From the NCBI GenBank assembly GCA_945952585.1, contig CAMFII010000002.1, positions 310,001 through 374,000 on the forward strand: DNA of 64,000 bases. The letters run 5' to 3'. The notes beneath the pieces were generated by a model. The model worked only from the letters and a program-made list of their open reading frames with translations. It had not been told where the DNA came from and searched no databases. The translations under genes were made by a program, and so were the position numbers. Position 1 is the first letter of the stretch. The number at the start of each line of letters is the position of its first letter. Below are positions 8,430 to 18,879 of the stretch, piece by piece. This DNA comes from an uncultured Rhodobacter sp. Lineage in GTDB: Bacteria > Pseudomonadota > Alphaproteobacteria > Rhodobacterales > Rhodobacteraceae.

Positions 8430-11270
8430 TCAGCCCCTCCCGTCCGAAGGGTCAATGTCGAAGGGGCGGGCGTTCGTTGTCTCGCCCGCCCGCACCGCAA
8501 GACGCGAGATCGAGGCGAGCGCGAGCATGACCGCACCAAGGACGGCAAGGAACACGCCCAGGTCGAACAGGGCGGCGGTGGCCAGCTCGAATTCCTCGAG
8601 CGGCGGCAGGTGGACATAGCCGTAAGCCGAGGTCAGGAAGGGCAGCCCGTTGAACCACGCGCCGACACCGGTCGCCGTGGCGATCAGGATGCCAAGCGCG
8701 ATCAGGATGTGAAAGTCGACCTTCATCCGCGCCGCGGCCCAGCCAAAGCCAGAGGCCATGTATTGCATGACAAGGCCGATGGCGATCACGAGCCCGGCGA
8801 CGAACCCGCCTCCGGGCTGATTGTGGCCGCGCAGAAAGATGAAGACGCCGACCATCAGGATCAGCGGCAGCAGGATCCGGGTGACGACGACCAGCATCAT
8901 CGGGTGACGGTCGCCTGCCTCGGGAGCTTCGGGTTTCCAGGCCAGAAGCCGGTCATTGGCGGCACCGCCCCTGAGAAGGGCTTCGGCGAGGGCATGGATC
9001 ACCAGCGCGGCAATGCCGAGCACCGTCAGTTCGCCATAGGTGTCGTAGCCACGGAAATCCACGAGGATGACGTTGACGATGTTGGTGCCGCCGCCGCCCG
9101 GCTTTGCGTTATCGATGTGGAAGGCGGCGATCGAGGGGAAGGCGAAATCCCTCGTCATCAGCGCATAGGCCAGCGCGCCGACCGCCAGTCCGACGGCCCC
9201 GGCAAGCACCGCGTCGCGCCCGCGCCGCCCCGGGCTGCTTTCGCGCGGGGTTTCCTTCGGGAGGAAGTTCAATGCCAGAAGAAGCAGGATGATGGTCACT
9301 ACCTCGACCGAGATCTGGGTCAGCGCGAGGTCGGGGGCCGAAAGGTAGGCGAAGGAAACCGCGACGACCAGCCCGACGATGCCAAGAAGCAGAAGCGCCA
9401 GCAGCCGGTTGCGGTGCAGGACCAAGAGGGCGAGCGTGGCCGAAACCAAGAGCAGCCAACCCATCGCCGGCACCGGCCCCGCCGCCGTCAGGCTGCGGCT
9501 ACCCGGAGCGTGACCGCCCCCGGTGAAAGCCCAGATCCCGGCGGCCAGCATCGCCACGATGCCGATGGCGAAGGCACGGGTCAGCGCGCCGTCATGCAGC
9601 CCGTCCGTCAGCCGCGCCGCTCCAGCCCGCGCGCCGCCGACAACGGCGTCAAACAGGCGCTTGGCGTCCGGCTTCGGTGAGGCCAGCCAGAGCCGGTCTA
9701 GCGGTGCGAATCCCGCCAGCACCAGAAGACCACCCGCAAGCGCGATGATCGACATCCAGAGCGCCGGGGTCACCCCGTGCCAGAGCTTCAGGTGGACGTG
9801 CACCGCTTCGCCCGTCACCGCCGAGGCGCCTGCATCGACGATCCAGCCGAACAGCGCCATCGGGGCCAGCCCGCCGATTAAGGCGACGGCGCAGAGCAGG
9901 GCGGGCGCCGCCCAGAACCCAAAGTCGGGATCATGCGGCTTGTGCGGGTAGTCGTCGCGCACCGGGCCAAGGAAGACATGGGCGATGAACCGGTAGGAAT
10001 AGGCGGCGGACAGGAGGGCGCCGATGGTGGCGAGCAGGGGGACCAGCCAGGCCTGACCGGCCCAGACGGCATGGGTCGTCTCCTCCAGCATCATTTCCTT
10101 GGACAGGAAGCCGTTCAGCGGCGGGATGCCCGCCATCGCAAGCGCGCCGATTGTGCCGATGACGAAGGTGACAGGCATCAAGTGGCGGAGGCCGCCAAGG
10201 CGGCGGATGTTGCGGGTATGCGCCTCGTGGTCGATGATCCCTGCGGTCATGAACAGGGCAGCCTTGAAGCTTGCGTGGTTCAGGATGTGGAATACCGCGA
10301 CCGTCGCCGCCTCGACCGTGCCGAAGCCCAGAAGCATGGTGATGAGGCCAAGGTGGCTGACCGTCGAATAGGCGAGGAGCGCCTTCAGGTCGTCCTTGAA
10401 GAGCGCGATCTTCGCGCCGACGAGCAGCGTCACGAGGCCGGCGGTGCCGACGAGGTAGAACCACGCCTCCGTCCCCGCCAGAACGGGCCATAGCCGGGCC
10501 ATCAGGAAGATGCCTGCCTTCACCATCGTCGCGGAATGCAGGTAGGCCGAAACCGGCGTCGGCGCGGCCATGGCGCGGGGCAGCCAGAAATGGAACGGGA
10601 ACTGCGCCGACTTGGTGAAGCAGCCGAGCAGGATCAGCAGAAGTGCCGGGATGTAGAGCGGCGATGACTGGATCGCCGCCTTCTGTGTGAGGATCACGCC
10701 GATGTCATAGCTGCCCGCGATCTGGCCGAGGATCAGCATCCCCGCGATCATCGACAGACCGCCCAGCCCGGTGACGGTCAGCGCCATGCGGGCGCCCTGC
10801 CTTCCCTCGGGCAGATGCTTCCAGTAGCCGATCAAGAGGAAGGACGACAGCGAGGTCAGTTCCCAGAACACCAGCAAAAGCAGGATGTTGTCCGACAGGA
10901 CGATCCCTACCATCGCGCCCTGGAAGAGCATGAGATAGGTGAAGAACTGCCCCATCGGGTCTGACTTGGAGAGGTAGAACCTGGCATAAAGGATGATGAG
11001 AAGCCCGATGCCCAGGATCAGCCCGGCGAACAGCAGACCCAGCCCGTCGAGCCGGAAATTCGCGTTCAGCCCGATCTGAGGCAGCCAGTCGATCCTGGTC
11101 TCGATCACCTCGCCCCGCAGGACCGCCGGAGCATCGAGCCCGAGCATCAGCAGCGCCAGCCCGGTGAAGAAGGCCGCCGAAAGCGCGCAGGCGTCGCGGC
11201 CGGCCCGGATCATCAGTCCGGGCAAGAGCGCGCCAAGGAAGGGAAGCGCCGCGATCAGGGCAGGGGACAT
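8430..11270 (-). CDS. mnhAB: Fused Mrp antiporter subunits A and B
   Basis: This 946-residue protein is a natural fusion of MrpA and MrpB, the usual arrangement in alphaproteobacteria (PhaAB). Residues 1-780 carry the NuoL-like antiporter portion, with LLVFWELTSLSSFLLIGYW near residue 130, TKSAQFPFHFWLPRAMAAPTPVSAYLHS near 230, and HASFKAALFMTAGIIDHEAHTRNIRRLGGL in the middle. The C-terminal about 150 residues form the MnhB domain with LRGHNQPGGGFVAGL. I use the ATG at 11270 (MSPALIAALPFLGALLPG) because the 34 residues before it are Pro/Arg-rich and unlike a membrane N terminus. It heads the operon. Confidence 0.93.
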   Translation of the reverse strand: MSPALIAALPFLGALLPGLMIRAGRDACALSAAFFTGLALLMLGLDAPAVLRGEVIETRIDWLPQIGLNANFRLDGLGLLFAGLILGIGLLIILYARFYLSKSDPMGQFFTYLMLFQGAMVGIVLSDNILLLLVFWELTSLSSFLLIGYWKHLPEGRQGARMALTVTGLGGLSMIAGMLILGQIAGSYDIGVILTQKAAIQSSPLYIPALLLILLGCFTKSAQFPFHFWLPRAMAAPTPVSAYLHSATMVKAGIFLMARLWPVLAGTEAWFYLVGTAGLVTLLVGAKIALFKDDLKALLAYSTVSHLGLITMLLGFGTVEAATVAVFHILNHASFKAALFMTAGIIDHEAHTRNIRRLGGLRHLMPVTFVIGTIGALAMAGIPPLNGFLSKEMMLEETTHAVWAGQAWLVPLLATIGALLSAAYSYRFIAHVFLGPVRDDYPHKPHDPDFGFWAAPALLCAVALIGGLAPMALFGWIVDAGASAVTGEAVHVHLKLWHGVTPALWMSIIALAGGLLVLAGFAPLDRLWLASPKPDAKRLFDAVVGGARAGAARLTDGLHDGALTRAFAIGIVAMLAAGIWAFTGGGHAPGSRSLTAAGPVPAMGWLLLVSATLALLVLHRNRLLALLLLGIVGLVVAVSFAYLSAPDLALTQISVEVVTIILLLLALNFLPKETPRESSPGRRGRDAVLAGAVGLAVGALAYALMTRDFAFPSIAAFHIDNAKPGGGGTNIVNVILVDFRGYDTYGELTVLGIAALVIHALAEALLRGGAANDRLLAWKPEAPEAGDRHPMMLVVVTRILLPLILMVGVFIFLRGHNQPGGGFVAGLVIAIGLVMQYMASGFGWAAARMKVDFHILIALGILIATATGVGAWFNGLPFLTSAYGYVHLPPLEEFELATAALFDLGVFLAVLGAVMLALASISRLAVRAGETTNARPFDIDPSDGRG

Positions 11271-11402
11271 GTCCGGGGCGATCCGTTCTTTTGGGGTCGG
11301 GCTCCGAGAAGGCGGAGCCGCAGGCGGGGCGTGTCTTCCCCCCTTTTCGGCCAGAAGGGCAAGCCGGGTCAATCCCTTGGGCGCGTTCGTTCAGGCGCGG
11401 CG

Positions 11403-12326
11403 TCAGCCCTGCGGTGTCATCGACTTGCGCTGCCGGGCCCGTTCGAGACCCAGTTTCCGTTCACGCCAGATGATGAGGATGCCCGCCGCGACCACAAGCG
11501 CAGCACCGCCCAGCATGGTCCAAGTCGGCAATTCGTCGAAGATGAAATAACCGATCAGAAGCGAGAAGATCATCGAGACATAGTCGAACGGCGCGACGAG
11601 AGAGGCGTCGGCCTCGCGGTAACTCGAGGTCAGCAGGATCTGCCCGACACCGCCCAGAAGCCCGGCGCAGACCAGCAGCCCGGCCTCGCCCGGAGATGGC
11701 CACACCCAACCGAAGGGCAGCGTCGCCAATGACAGCGTGGTGGCGGTGACCGAGAACCAGAAGACGATCGTTGCCGTCGGCTCGGTATCGACCAGCTTGC
11801 GGACGAAAACCTGCGCCAGTGCTGCAAAGAGGGCGCCCCCAAGGACAAGGATCGCGCCCAGGGCCTCGGCGATGCCGACATTTCCGCTCTGAAGGCTGGT
11901 CATCCGTGGCGACAGCACGATCATGACGCCGACAAGCCCCAGCCCGACAGCCGAAAGCCGGAAGATGCGCACGTCCTCGCCCAGGAACATCGCGGCGAAA
12001 ATGACGGTCAGCAGCGGCGCCGCGTAGCCGATCGCGGTGACCTCGGGCAGCGGCAGGAAGCCAAGGCCAGCAAAGCCGAGGCCCATCGCCATCGTCCCCA
12101 TGGCGCCGCGCCAGAAATGGCCCATCGGTTGCGCCGTCTTGAGCCCCTTGGGCAGTTCGCGCCGCCAGAGCAGCCAGCCCACGATGACCGGAATCGCGAA
12201 GAACGATCGGAAGAACACCGCCTGACCGGCCGGAACATGGGCAGAGGTGGCCTTGATGATCGCCGACATGATGATGAAGACGAGGACGGAGGCGATCTTT
12301 AACGAGATGCCACGCAGCGGGCGCAT
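11403..12326 (-). CDS. EamA-family (DMT) transporter
   Basis: The 307-residue protein has ten predicted transmembrane helices in two five-helix EamA repeats, the drug/metabolite transporter architecture. Motifs include VPAGQAVFFRSFFAIPVIVGW in repeat one and APFDYVSMIFSLLIGYFIFDELPTW in repeat two. The start at 12326 is supported by GGAG nine bases upstream of the ATG; it yields MRPLRGISLKIAS. Substrate is unknown; members export small metabolites or amino acids, and some alphaproteobacterial relatives carry S-adenosylmethionine or riboflavin. The C-terminal tail (RERKLGLERARQRK) is basic and cytoplasmic. It appears to be a single-gene unit. Confidence 0.85.
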   Translation of the reverse strand: MRPLRGISLKIASVLVFIIMSAIIKATSAHVPAGQAVFFRSFFAIPVIVGWLLWRRELPKGLKTAQPMGHFWRGAMGTMAMGLGFAGLGFLPLPEVTAIGYAAPLLTVIFAAMFLGEDVRIFRLSAVGLGLVGVMIVLSPRMTSLQSGNVGIAEALGAILVLGGALFAALAQVFVRKLVDTEPTATIVFWFSVTATTLSLATLPFGWVWPSPGEAGLLVCAGLLGGVGQILLTSSYREADASLVAPFDYVSMIFSLLIGYFIFDELPTWTMLGGAALVVAAGILIIWRERKLGLERARQRKSMTPQG

Positions 12327-12441
12327 CGCGGTCTCCTGAGGCGGATGATGCCGTGATAGCGGGTCGCGCCCCGGCTGCAACCCCGAAGGCGCTTTACGGC
12401 CCGGTTGCCATGCGCTTCACTGGCGGCAAAGGAGACCGCCG

Positions 12442-14142
12442 ATGACACGACCCGCCCTTTCCGACCTCATTGACCAGGGACGGGGGCTGACCCCCGCCGA
12501 TCTGGTCCTCAAGGGTGGGCGGATGTTCGATCTGGTCACGGGGGAGCTGGTCGAGACCGATGTGGCGATCTGCGGCGACACCATCGTCGGGACCTTCGGC
12601 ACCTATGAAGGCAGGTCGGAGATCGACTGCCGCGGCAAGGTTCTGGTCCCCGGCTTCATCGACACGCATCTGCATATCGAAAGCTCGCTGGTCACGCCCT
12701 TCGAGTTCGACCGCTGCGTCACGCCGCGGGGCATCACCACCGCGATCTGCGACCCGCACGAGATCGCCAATGTCTGCGGGCTGACCGGCATCCGCTATTT
12801 CCTTGAGTCGGCAGCGGAGACCGTCCTCGACCTGCGGGTGCAGCTGTCGTCCTGCGTGCCTTCTACCCACATGGAAACCGCGGGCGCCCGGCTGGAGGCG
12901 GCGGATCTGGTTCCGCTGATGGACCATCCGCGCACTCTCGGCCTGGCAGAGTTCATGAACTATCCCGGCGTGCTGATGAAGGATGCAGGCTGTCTGGCCA
13001 AGCTCGAGGCCTTTCGCGGCCGGCACATCGACGGCCATGCCCCGCTCTTGTCGGGCAAAGACCTGAATGGCTACCTCGCCGCCGGTATCCGCACCGAGCA
13101 TGAGGCGACCTCGGCAGAGGAGGCGCTGGAGAAGCTGCGCAAGGGGATGCGGGTGCTGATCCGCGAAGGTTCGGTCAGCAAGGACCTGCACGCGCTTTAT
13201 CCGATCCTGACCGAGCGGCACTCGCCCTACCTGTGCCTCTGCACCGATGACCGCAACCCGCTCGACATCGCCGAGCATGGGCACCTTGACCACATGATCC
13301 GCACGGCGATCGCCCTTGGCTGTTCGCCCCTCGCCGTCTACCGCGCCGCGAGCCTGTCGGCGGCCGAGGCCTTCGGCCTGAAGGATCGTGGCCTGATCGC
13401 GCCGGGCAAGCGCGCTGACATCGCGGTGATCGACAGCCTCGAGGGGTGCCATGCGGCGCTGGTCCTGGCGGGTGGCGTCGTCGCGGACGAGGCGGCCTTC
13501 GCGAAGCGCCGGATCGTGCCGCCTGTTGCGCGGGGGTCGGTCAAGTCCGCCGCTCTGAAGGCCGAGGATTTCCGCACAGGCGGCAACCGGGTCGAAACGC
13601 CGGTGATCGGCATCCTGCCGGGCAAGATCATCACCGAGCATCTGACCTATCCCATCCCGCCTGAGAATGGCGACAAGCGGCCTGACCTGTCCCGCGATCT
13701 GGTGAAGATCGCGGTGATCGAGCGCCACGGCGTGAACGGCAACCGCGCGACCGGCTTCGTCAAGGGCTTCGGGCTGAAGCGCGGGGCCATCGGCTCGACC
13801 ATCTGCCATGACCATCACAACATCGCCGTGGTGGGCGCCGACTATGCCGACATGGCGCTGGCCGCGAACCGGCTGGTCGAGATCGAAGGCGGTTTCGTCG
13901 TGGTCGAGGGCGGCCGGGTTCTGGCGGAACTACCGCTGCCCGTGGCCGGACTGATGAGTCTCGAGCCATTCGAGGTTGTCCGTGACAAACTCGTGGCCCT
14001 GCGCGCCGCCGCGCGGTCGCTGGAAGTCACGCTGGACGAGCCCTTCCTGCAACTCGCGTTCCTGGCCCTGCCGGTGATCCCGCACCTCAAGATCACCGAC
14101 CACGGCATGGTCGACGTGGACCGGTTCGAGATCATCGGCTGA
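12442..14142 (+). CDS. ade: Adenine deaminase
   Basis: The enzyme converts adenine to hypoxanthine and ammonia, feeding purine salvage. The 566-residue protein has the amidohydrolase metal motif [12 protein letters not shown] at about 70-81, then [20 protein letters not shown], the catalytic DGHAPLLSG stretch near 205, and CLCTDDRNP near 270, all hallmarks of the AdeC/Ade family. The C-terminal half holds [26 protein letters not shown], also typical. GGAG lies a few bases before the ATG. The gene ends two bases from the convergent sigma-54 regulator. Together with add, upp and the deo genes it indicates good capacity for using nucleobases. Confidence 0.94.
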   Translation: MTRPALSDLIDQGRGLTPADLVLKGGRMFDLVTGELVETDVAICGDTIVGTFGTYEGRSEIDCRGKVLVPGFIDTHLHIESSLVTPFEFDRCVTPRGITTAICDPHEIANVCGLTGIRYFLESAAETVLDLRVQLSSCVPSTHMETAGARLEAADLVPLMDHPRTLGLAEFMNYPGVLMKDAGCLAKLEAFRGRHIDGHAPLLSGKDLNGYLAAGIRTEHEATSAEEALEKLRKGMRVLIREGSVSKDLHALYPILTERHSPYLCLCTDDRNPLDIAEHGHLDHMIRTAIALGCSPLAVYRAASLSAAEAFGLKDRGLIAPGKRADIAVIDSLEGCHAALVLAGGVVADEAAFAKRRIVPPVARGSVKSAALKAEDFRTGGNRVETPVIGILPGKIITEHLTYPIPPENGDKRPDLSRDLVKIAVIERHGVNGNRATGFVKGFGLKRGAIGSTICHDHHNIAVVGADYADMALAANRLVEIEGGFVVVEGGRVLAELPLPVAGLMSLEPFEVVRDKLVALRAAARSLEVTLDEPFLQLAFLALPVIPHLKITDHGMVDVDRFEIIG

Positions 14143-14144
14143 AT

Positions 14145-15590
14145 TCAGCCTTTCCGGCCGGCCCAGCTTTCGAGCTTGCGGTAAAGCGTCGATGGCGACA
14201 CGTCGAGCACCCGCGCTGCCTTTGGAACCGATCCGCCGAAGCGCGCGATCGTCGCCTCGATCACCAGGCGTTCGATCTCGGCCAAGGGCCGGCCGATGAG
14301 GTCGTCGGGGCCGGGCGCAAGGCGCATCGGATCGGATGCCGCCGTTTCGGCCGGCAGCGTTTCGATGTCGTGGACCATCTCGAACGGCAGCATGCCGAGG
14401 CTGACCTGCCCGCCGGGGTTCAGTACCACCACGTTGCGGATCACGTTCAGCAGTTGGCGCACGTTGCCGGGCCAGGGCAGGCGCCGGAAAAGTGCGCGCA
14501 CCTCGTCGTCGAGACCGTCAAACTTGCGACCCTCCTCGGCTGCGAAGCGGGCAAGCGCGGCTTCGGCGATCTCGATCACGTCATTGCCGCGGTCGCGCAG
14601 AGGCGGCATCTGGATCGGGACGACATAGAGGCGGTAATAGAGATCCTCGCGGAAGCGGCCGCGCCGGACCTCTTCCATCGGGTCGCGGTTGGTCGCGCAG
14701 ATGATGCGGACATTGACCTTGCGCGGCTTGGTCGCGCCCACAGGCTGGACCGTCGAGGTCTGCAGAAATCGCAGGAGCTTGGTCTGAAGCCCGATCTCCA
14801 TCTCGCAGATCTCGTCGAGGAACAGCGTTCCGCCATCGGCGGCCACTGCCGCGCCCGCCTTGTCGGCGATGGCGCCGGTGAAGCTGCCCTTCACATGGCC
14901 GAAGACCTCGGATTCCAGCAGGTCCGGCGGAATGGCCCCGCAGTTCAGCGGCACGAAAGGTCCGGCGGCCCGGGCGGAGTAGTCATGGATCGCCTGGGCG
15001 CAGAGCTCTTTTCCTGTGCCGCTTTCGCCGGTGATGAACACCGAGGCGATCGAAGGGGCGACCGAGCGGATGCGCTCGAACACCCGCGCCATCGTGGCGG
15101 AGGACCCGAGGAACAGATCGCCCGGATTGACCGGCTCGCCTTGTGCGATTGGCAAACCAGGGCGGCTGCCGGGGCTGGCCGCGTTCTCGATGGCCGCAAG
15201 AAGACGCGATTCATCGAAGGGCTTGACCAGGAAGTCGTGCGCCCCGGCCCGCATCGCCTCGACCGCGAGGCTGACCGACCCGTCCGCCGCCATGACGATC
15301 ACGCGCGCTTCGGGAAGGCGCGCGTGGATGGCCGCGACCACTTCCATCCCGTCCTCGTTCGCCAGCTTGAGGTCAAGCAGGATCACGTCGGGGTGCCGGG
15401 CCGAAAGTGCCGCCAGGGCCTCGTGTCCCGTGGCGACGGCCGTGACCGAGTGGCCGGCGCGTGACAGGACCGATTGGTAAACAGCCCGCAGCGCCGAGCC
15501 GCTTTCCACCACCAGCAGGGTCAGCGGCCGTGTGCCGGAACCCACGCCGAGGCTGCCCGAAGGGGGCCGGAGATCGCGCTTTGATTGCAT
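14145..15590 (-). CDS. Sigma-54-dependent activator with atypical receiver domain
   Basis: The protein has an NtrC-like layout: receiver domain (about 22-140), AAA+ sigma-54 interaction domain (about 155-390) and a C-terminal Fis-type helix-turn-helix (about 440-478). The ATPase has Walker A GESGTGKE at 188-195, the sigma-54 contact loop as GSFTGA at 235-240 (a tolerated variant of GAFTGA), and Walker [10 protein letters not shown]. The receiver retains the phosphoacceptor Asp73 and Lys123, but the usual acidic pair is Glu29-Ser30 and the switch Thr is Ala101. The ATG at 15590 gives 481 residues; an in-frame GTG at 15641 would add 17 and neither has a convincing ribosome site. It follows the unknown gene at 15657-16733 in the same direction and may share its transcript. 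Targets are unknown. Confidence 0.85.
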   Translation of the reverse strand: MQSKRDLRPPSGSLGVGSGTRPLTLLVVESGSALRAVYQSVLSRAGHSVTAVATGHEALAALSARHPDVILLDLKLANEDGMEVVAAIHARLPEARVIVMAADGSVSLAVEAMRAGAHDFLVKPFDESRLLAAIENAASPGSRPGLPIAQGEPVNPGDLFLGSSATMARVFERIRSVAPSIASVFITGESGTGKELCAQAIHDYSARAAGPFVPLNCGAIPPDLLESEVFGHVKGSFTGAIADKAGAAVAADGGTLFLDEICEMEIGLQTKLLRFLQTSTVQPVGATKPRKVNVRIICATNRDPMEEVRRGRFREDLYYRLYVVPIQMPPLRDRGNDVIEIAEAALARFAAEEGRKFDGLDDEVRALFRRLPWPGNVRQLLNVIRNVVVLNPGGQVSLGMLPFEMVHDIETLPAETAASDPMRLAPGPDDLIGRPLAEIERLVIEATIARFGGSVPKAARVLDVSPSTLYRKLESWAGRKG

Positions 15591-15656
15591 TCTGGTCGCG
15601 AAGTTACGCGACAGCCGCCTCTCCTCCAACTGCGATTTCACCCGGCCGATCCCATC

Positions 15657-16733
15657 TCAGACCTGCAGCAGGCTGCCGGGACTGGGAAAAACCCGGATCG
15701 CGTTGCCGGGACCCGGCGCGACGGGGCCGGGATCCCGCCACAACCACAGGTCGGATTCTCCTTCCACCAGGAAATCGTAGCGGATCGACATCGCAAGGAT
15801 GATCGAGACGCCCCGCTGTCGCAGATCCCGCAGGTCGGCATTGAACCGAAGGATCGGCTCCCAGCCCATGAAGACACTGGTGTTGGCCTGTCCGACCGGC
15901 GACACGTCATCCAGATCGAACAGCGGAAGCGTCAGGCTGTCGCTGGCGAGGGTTTCGCCGCTACTGAGCGAGGCGGTCACGGTGGTGATCTGCCAGCACT
16001 TGCTCCATTTGTCGTCAGCGGCCCAGAGCCAATCGTAAAACCCGGTCCAGCCCGAAGCGATGCCCTGGATCCGGAAGCGCGGCCGGATCTCGAAGCGGCC
16101 GGTGCTGTGCGCATAGAAGCGATCCGGCGTCAGGAAATAGAGGCCGGTGCAACCAAGATTGCCGCCCAGGGTCGGATCCGCGTCATAGGCAAGGTGGCCG
16201 AAGAACAGCCAAGGCGTGTTGTTGCCGTCTACCGTCAGGCTGTTGTTGGTCCAGCTCCAGTGCGTCTCGCCCCACCAGAATTCGCCGGCATAGGGCGGGT
16301 CGAGGAACAGCCGTGGGGGCCAGGCATCGAGCGCATGTTTGCGCACGGCCCGGTCGAGCGCGGTTGGGAAAGGCAGAAGGTCATGCAGGCCTCCGGCCTC
16401 GGGGACCGGGGCGGTGACGATGATGCCCGGATCTGTGTGGATCGGGCTGAAGGCGCCGCCTGCCTTGAGCGCCTCGATCTGGGATTTCAGGCGGTCGGAC
16501 TGGGCCGTGGACTGCCGGTCTAGATCCGGGATCGCGGTGGCCAGCGCTTCGCGCCGCGCCGAGGCCAGGGACCGGCGGATCCGGTGGTGCCGGTCATCGG
16601 TCAGGGCGGCGATGCGGGCTTTTGCCTGGTCCTGGCTGGCTTGGCCGATCGCGGTCGCGGCGGCGAGGTCGGCCGTGCTCAGCGGGATGCGGTCATTGCG
16701 GAGAAGTCCTGTCGAAATGAGAGTCTTTTCCAA
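15657..16733 (-). CDS. Unknown Trp-rich protein, TTG start
   Basis: I do not recognise this 358-residue protein. Residues about 15-95 are charged and helical (coiled-coil-like, rich in Ala, Arg and Gln). The rest looks like a beta-rich globular domain with an unusual number of Trp, Tyr and Phe, for example GEFWWGETHWSWTNN near 150-165 and WTGFYDWLWAADDKWSKCW near 235-255. There is no signal peptide or membrane helix. The start is chosen as TTG at 16733 because GGAGG lies seven bases before it; the nearby ATG at 16738 is out of frame and only two bases from that GGAGG. It sits directly upstream of, and co-directional with, the sigma-54 activator. Function unknown. Confidence 0.7.
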   Translation of the reverse strand: MEKTLISTGLLRNDRIPLSTADLAAATAIGQASQDQAKARIAALTDDRHHRIRRSLASARREALATAIPDLDRQSTAQSDRLKSQIEALKAGGAFSPIHTDPGIIVTAPVPEAGGLHDLLPFPTALDRAVRKHALDAWPPRLFLDPPYAGEFWWGETHWSWTNNSLTVDGNNTPWLFFGHLAYDADPTLGGNLGCTGLYFLTPDRFYAHSTGRFEIRPRFRIQGIASGWTGFYDWLWAADDKWSKCWQITTVTASLSSGETLASDSLTLPLFDLDDVSPVGQANTSVFMGWEPILRFNADLRDLRQRGVSIILAMSIRYDFLVEGESDLWLWRDPGPVAPGPGNAIRVFPSPGSLLQV

Positions 16734-16835
16734 TTCATTGCCTCCAATACAGGCGCGCGTCGCACCTGGGGGTGAGCTGAAAAGTGCATTGTAAAAAAAG
16801 TAAGTCGGGACGAAAAAACGTGGTCACATGAAAAC

Positions 16836-16868
16836 ACGACTGGCCGATTCCGGCAATCGGCCAGTCGT
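16836..16868 (-). terminator. Terminator-like hairpin after prpE
   Basis: A perfect 14-bp stem (ACGACTGGCCGATT at 16836-16849 against its complement at 16855-16868) with a five-base loop lies 26 bases after the prpE stop. On the minus strand it is followed by GTTTTC, so it fits an intrinsic terminator for prpE, although the U-run is short. Confidence 0.8.
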
Positions 16869-16893
16869 CTTGCCGTTCCGCGGGTGCGCGGGA

Positions 16894-18789
16894 TCAGTTC
16901 GCCTTGGCGTAGCCGAGCGACATCAGCGCCTGGGTGATTTCGTCAAGGATCGCCGGATCGTCGATCGTCGCCGGCATCTTCCATTCAGTGCCGTCCGCGA
17001 TCTTGACCATCGTGCCGCGCAGGATCTTGCCAGACCGGGTCTTGGGCAGGCGTTCGACGACGACCGCCTTCTTGAAGTCGGCAACCGGGCCGATCTTTTC
17101 CCGCATCAGCTTCACGCATTCATTGACAACGTCAGGATGATGCCGGGTCGAGCCGCGGTTGAGGCACAGGAAGCCGAGCGGCGACTGGCCTTTCAGCGTG
17201 TCGGACACGCCGATCACGGCGCATTCGGCAACGTCGGGATGGCTGGCGAGGACCTCTTCCATCGCGCCGGTCGACAGGCGGTGGCCGGCGACGTTGATGA
17301 CGTCATCGGTGCGGGCCATGATGTAGAGGTAGCCGTCCTCGTCGATGTAACCGGCATCACCCGTCTCGTAATAGCCGGGGAAGTGGTCGAGGTAGCTCTT
17401 GCGGAACCGCGCCTCGGCGTTCCACAGCGTCGGTAGGGTGCCGGGGGGCAGCGGCAGCTTGATTGTGATCGCGCCGAGCGTGCCGGCGGGAACCGGGTGG
17501 CCGCCTTCGTCCAGAACCTGCACGTCGTAGCCCGGCATCGGCACCGAGGGCGATCCGATCTTGACCGGCAGGGGTTCAATCCCGAGCGGGTTGCCGGCGA
17601 TCGCCCAGCCGGTCTCGGTCTGCCACCAGTGGTCGATGACCGGCACGTTCAGGTGACGCTGCGCCCAGAGGATCGTATCGGGGTCGGCGCGCTCGCCCGC
17701 CAGATACAGCGCCTGAAGCGAGGAGGTGTCATATTTCTCGACGAACTTGCCCTCGGGATCGTCCCGCTTGATGGCGCGGAGCGCTGTGGGCGCAGTGAAG
17801 AAGCTCTTCACGCCATATTCGCCGATCACCCGCCAGAAGGTGCCGGGATCGGGGGTGCCGACCGGCTTGCCCTCGAAGACGATGGTCGTGCAGCCGGCGA
17901 TCAGCGGAGCGTAGCAGATGTAGCTGTGGCCAACGACCCAGCCCACGTCCGACGCCGCCCAGAACACGTCGCCAACGCCGACATTGTAGATCGCCCGCAT
18001 GGTCCAGGACAAAGCCACCAGATGGCCTGCGGTCGGGCGCACGACGCCCTTGGGCGCGCCGGTCGTGCCCGAGGTGTAAAGGATATAGGCGGGGTGATTG
18101 CCCTCGACCGGTACGCAGTCGGCGGGTTCCACGCCATACTGGAAGCTGTGCCAGGCCACGTCGCGGCCCTCGACCAGCATCGCCACTTCCTGCTCGCGCT
18201 GGAGTATCACGCAGAAGTCCGGCTTGTGGCTTGCCATGTCGATGGCACCATCAAGCAGCGGTTTGTAGTGAACGACGCGGCCCGGCTCGATCCCGCAGGA
18301 GGCGGCGATGATCGCCTTGGGGGTGCAATCGTCGATCCGGACCGCAAGCTCGGCCGCGGCGAAACCGCCGAAGACAACCGAGTGGATCGCCCCCAGCCGG
18401 GCGCAGGCCAGCATCGCCTCGAGCGCCTCGGGCACCATCGGCATGTAGATGATGACCCGGTCGCCCTTGGCGACGCCCTTGGCCTTCAGCGCGCCGGCAA
18501 GGCTCGCCACGCGGGACTGGAGCTCGGCATAGGTGATGACGCGCTTGGAATGGGTGACGGGGCTGTCATGGATGATCGCCGGCTGATCGCCGCGCCCGGC
18601 CAGCACATGCCGGTCGACCGCGTTCCAGCAGGTGTTGACCATGCCGTCCGCAAACCATTCGTAGAAGGGAGCCCGGTCGGCGAACAATGCATGCGTCGGC
18701 TTGCGGATCCAGTCGATCGCGCCGGCGGCGTCCATCCAGAACCCCTCGGGATCGGATTTCGAGCGCGCGTAGATTTCTGCGTATGCCAT
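16894..18789 (-). CDS. prpE: Propionyl-CoA synthetase
   Basis: PrpE activates propionate to propionyl-CoA through a propionyl-adenylate, feeding the methylmalonyl-CoA route. The 631-residue protein is an acyl-CoA synthetase with the AMP-binding motif YTSGTTGAPKG at 238-248, WWQTETG near 390, YYETGDAGYIDEDGYLYIMARTDDVINVAGHR near 475-505, and the C-terminal catalytic lysine in KTRSGKILRG near 595. The start of the protein (MAYAEIYARSKSDPEGFW) and VNTCWNAVDRHV resemble PrpE more than acetyl-CoA synthetase. The ATG has a strong GGAGGAGGG upstream. A terminator-like hairpin follows. Methylmalonyl-CoA epimerase is encoded at 50.3 kb. Confidence 0.92.
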   Translation of the reverse strand: MAYAEIYARSKSDPEGFWMDAAGAIDWIRKPTHALFADRAPFYEWFADGMVNTCWNAVDRHVLAGRGDQPAIIHDSPVTHSKRVITYAELQSRVASLAGALKAKGVAKGDRVIIYMPMVPEALEAMLACARLGAIHSVVFGGFAAAELAVRIDDCTPKAIIAASCGIEPGRVVHYKPLLDGAIDMASHKPDFCVILQREQEVAMLVEGRDVAWHSFQYGVEPADCVPVEGNHPAYILYTSGTTGAPKGVVRPTAGHLVALSWTMRAIYNVGVGDVFWAASDVGWVVGHSYICYAPLIAGCTTIVFEGKPVGTPDPGTFWRVIGEYGVKSFFTAPTALRAIKRDDPEGKFVEKYDTSSLQALYLAGERADPDTILWAQRHLNVPVIDHWWQTETGWAIAGNPLGIEPLPVKIGSPSVPMPGYDVQVLDEGGHPVPAGTLGAITIKLPLPPGTLPTLWNAEARFRKSYLDHFPGYYETGDAGYIDEDGYLYIMARTDDVINVAGHRLSTGAMEEVLASHPDVAECAVIGVSDTLKGQSPLGFLCLNRGSTRHHPDVVNECVKLMREKIGPVADFKKAVVVERLPKTRSGKILRGTMVKIADGTEWKMPATIDDPAILDEITQALMSLGYAKAN

Positions 18790-18879
18790 TGTATACCCTC
18801 CTCCGGACTGCCTCTGTTATGCGTCAGTCAGCCTCCGGCGCAAGAATTTCGCAAGGTCGCGGCTGCGACCCTGCGTCAC

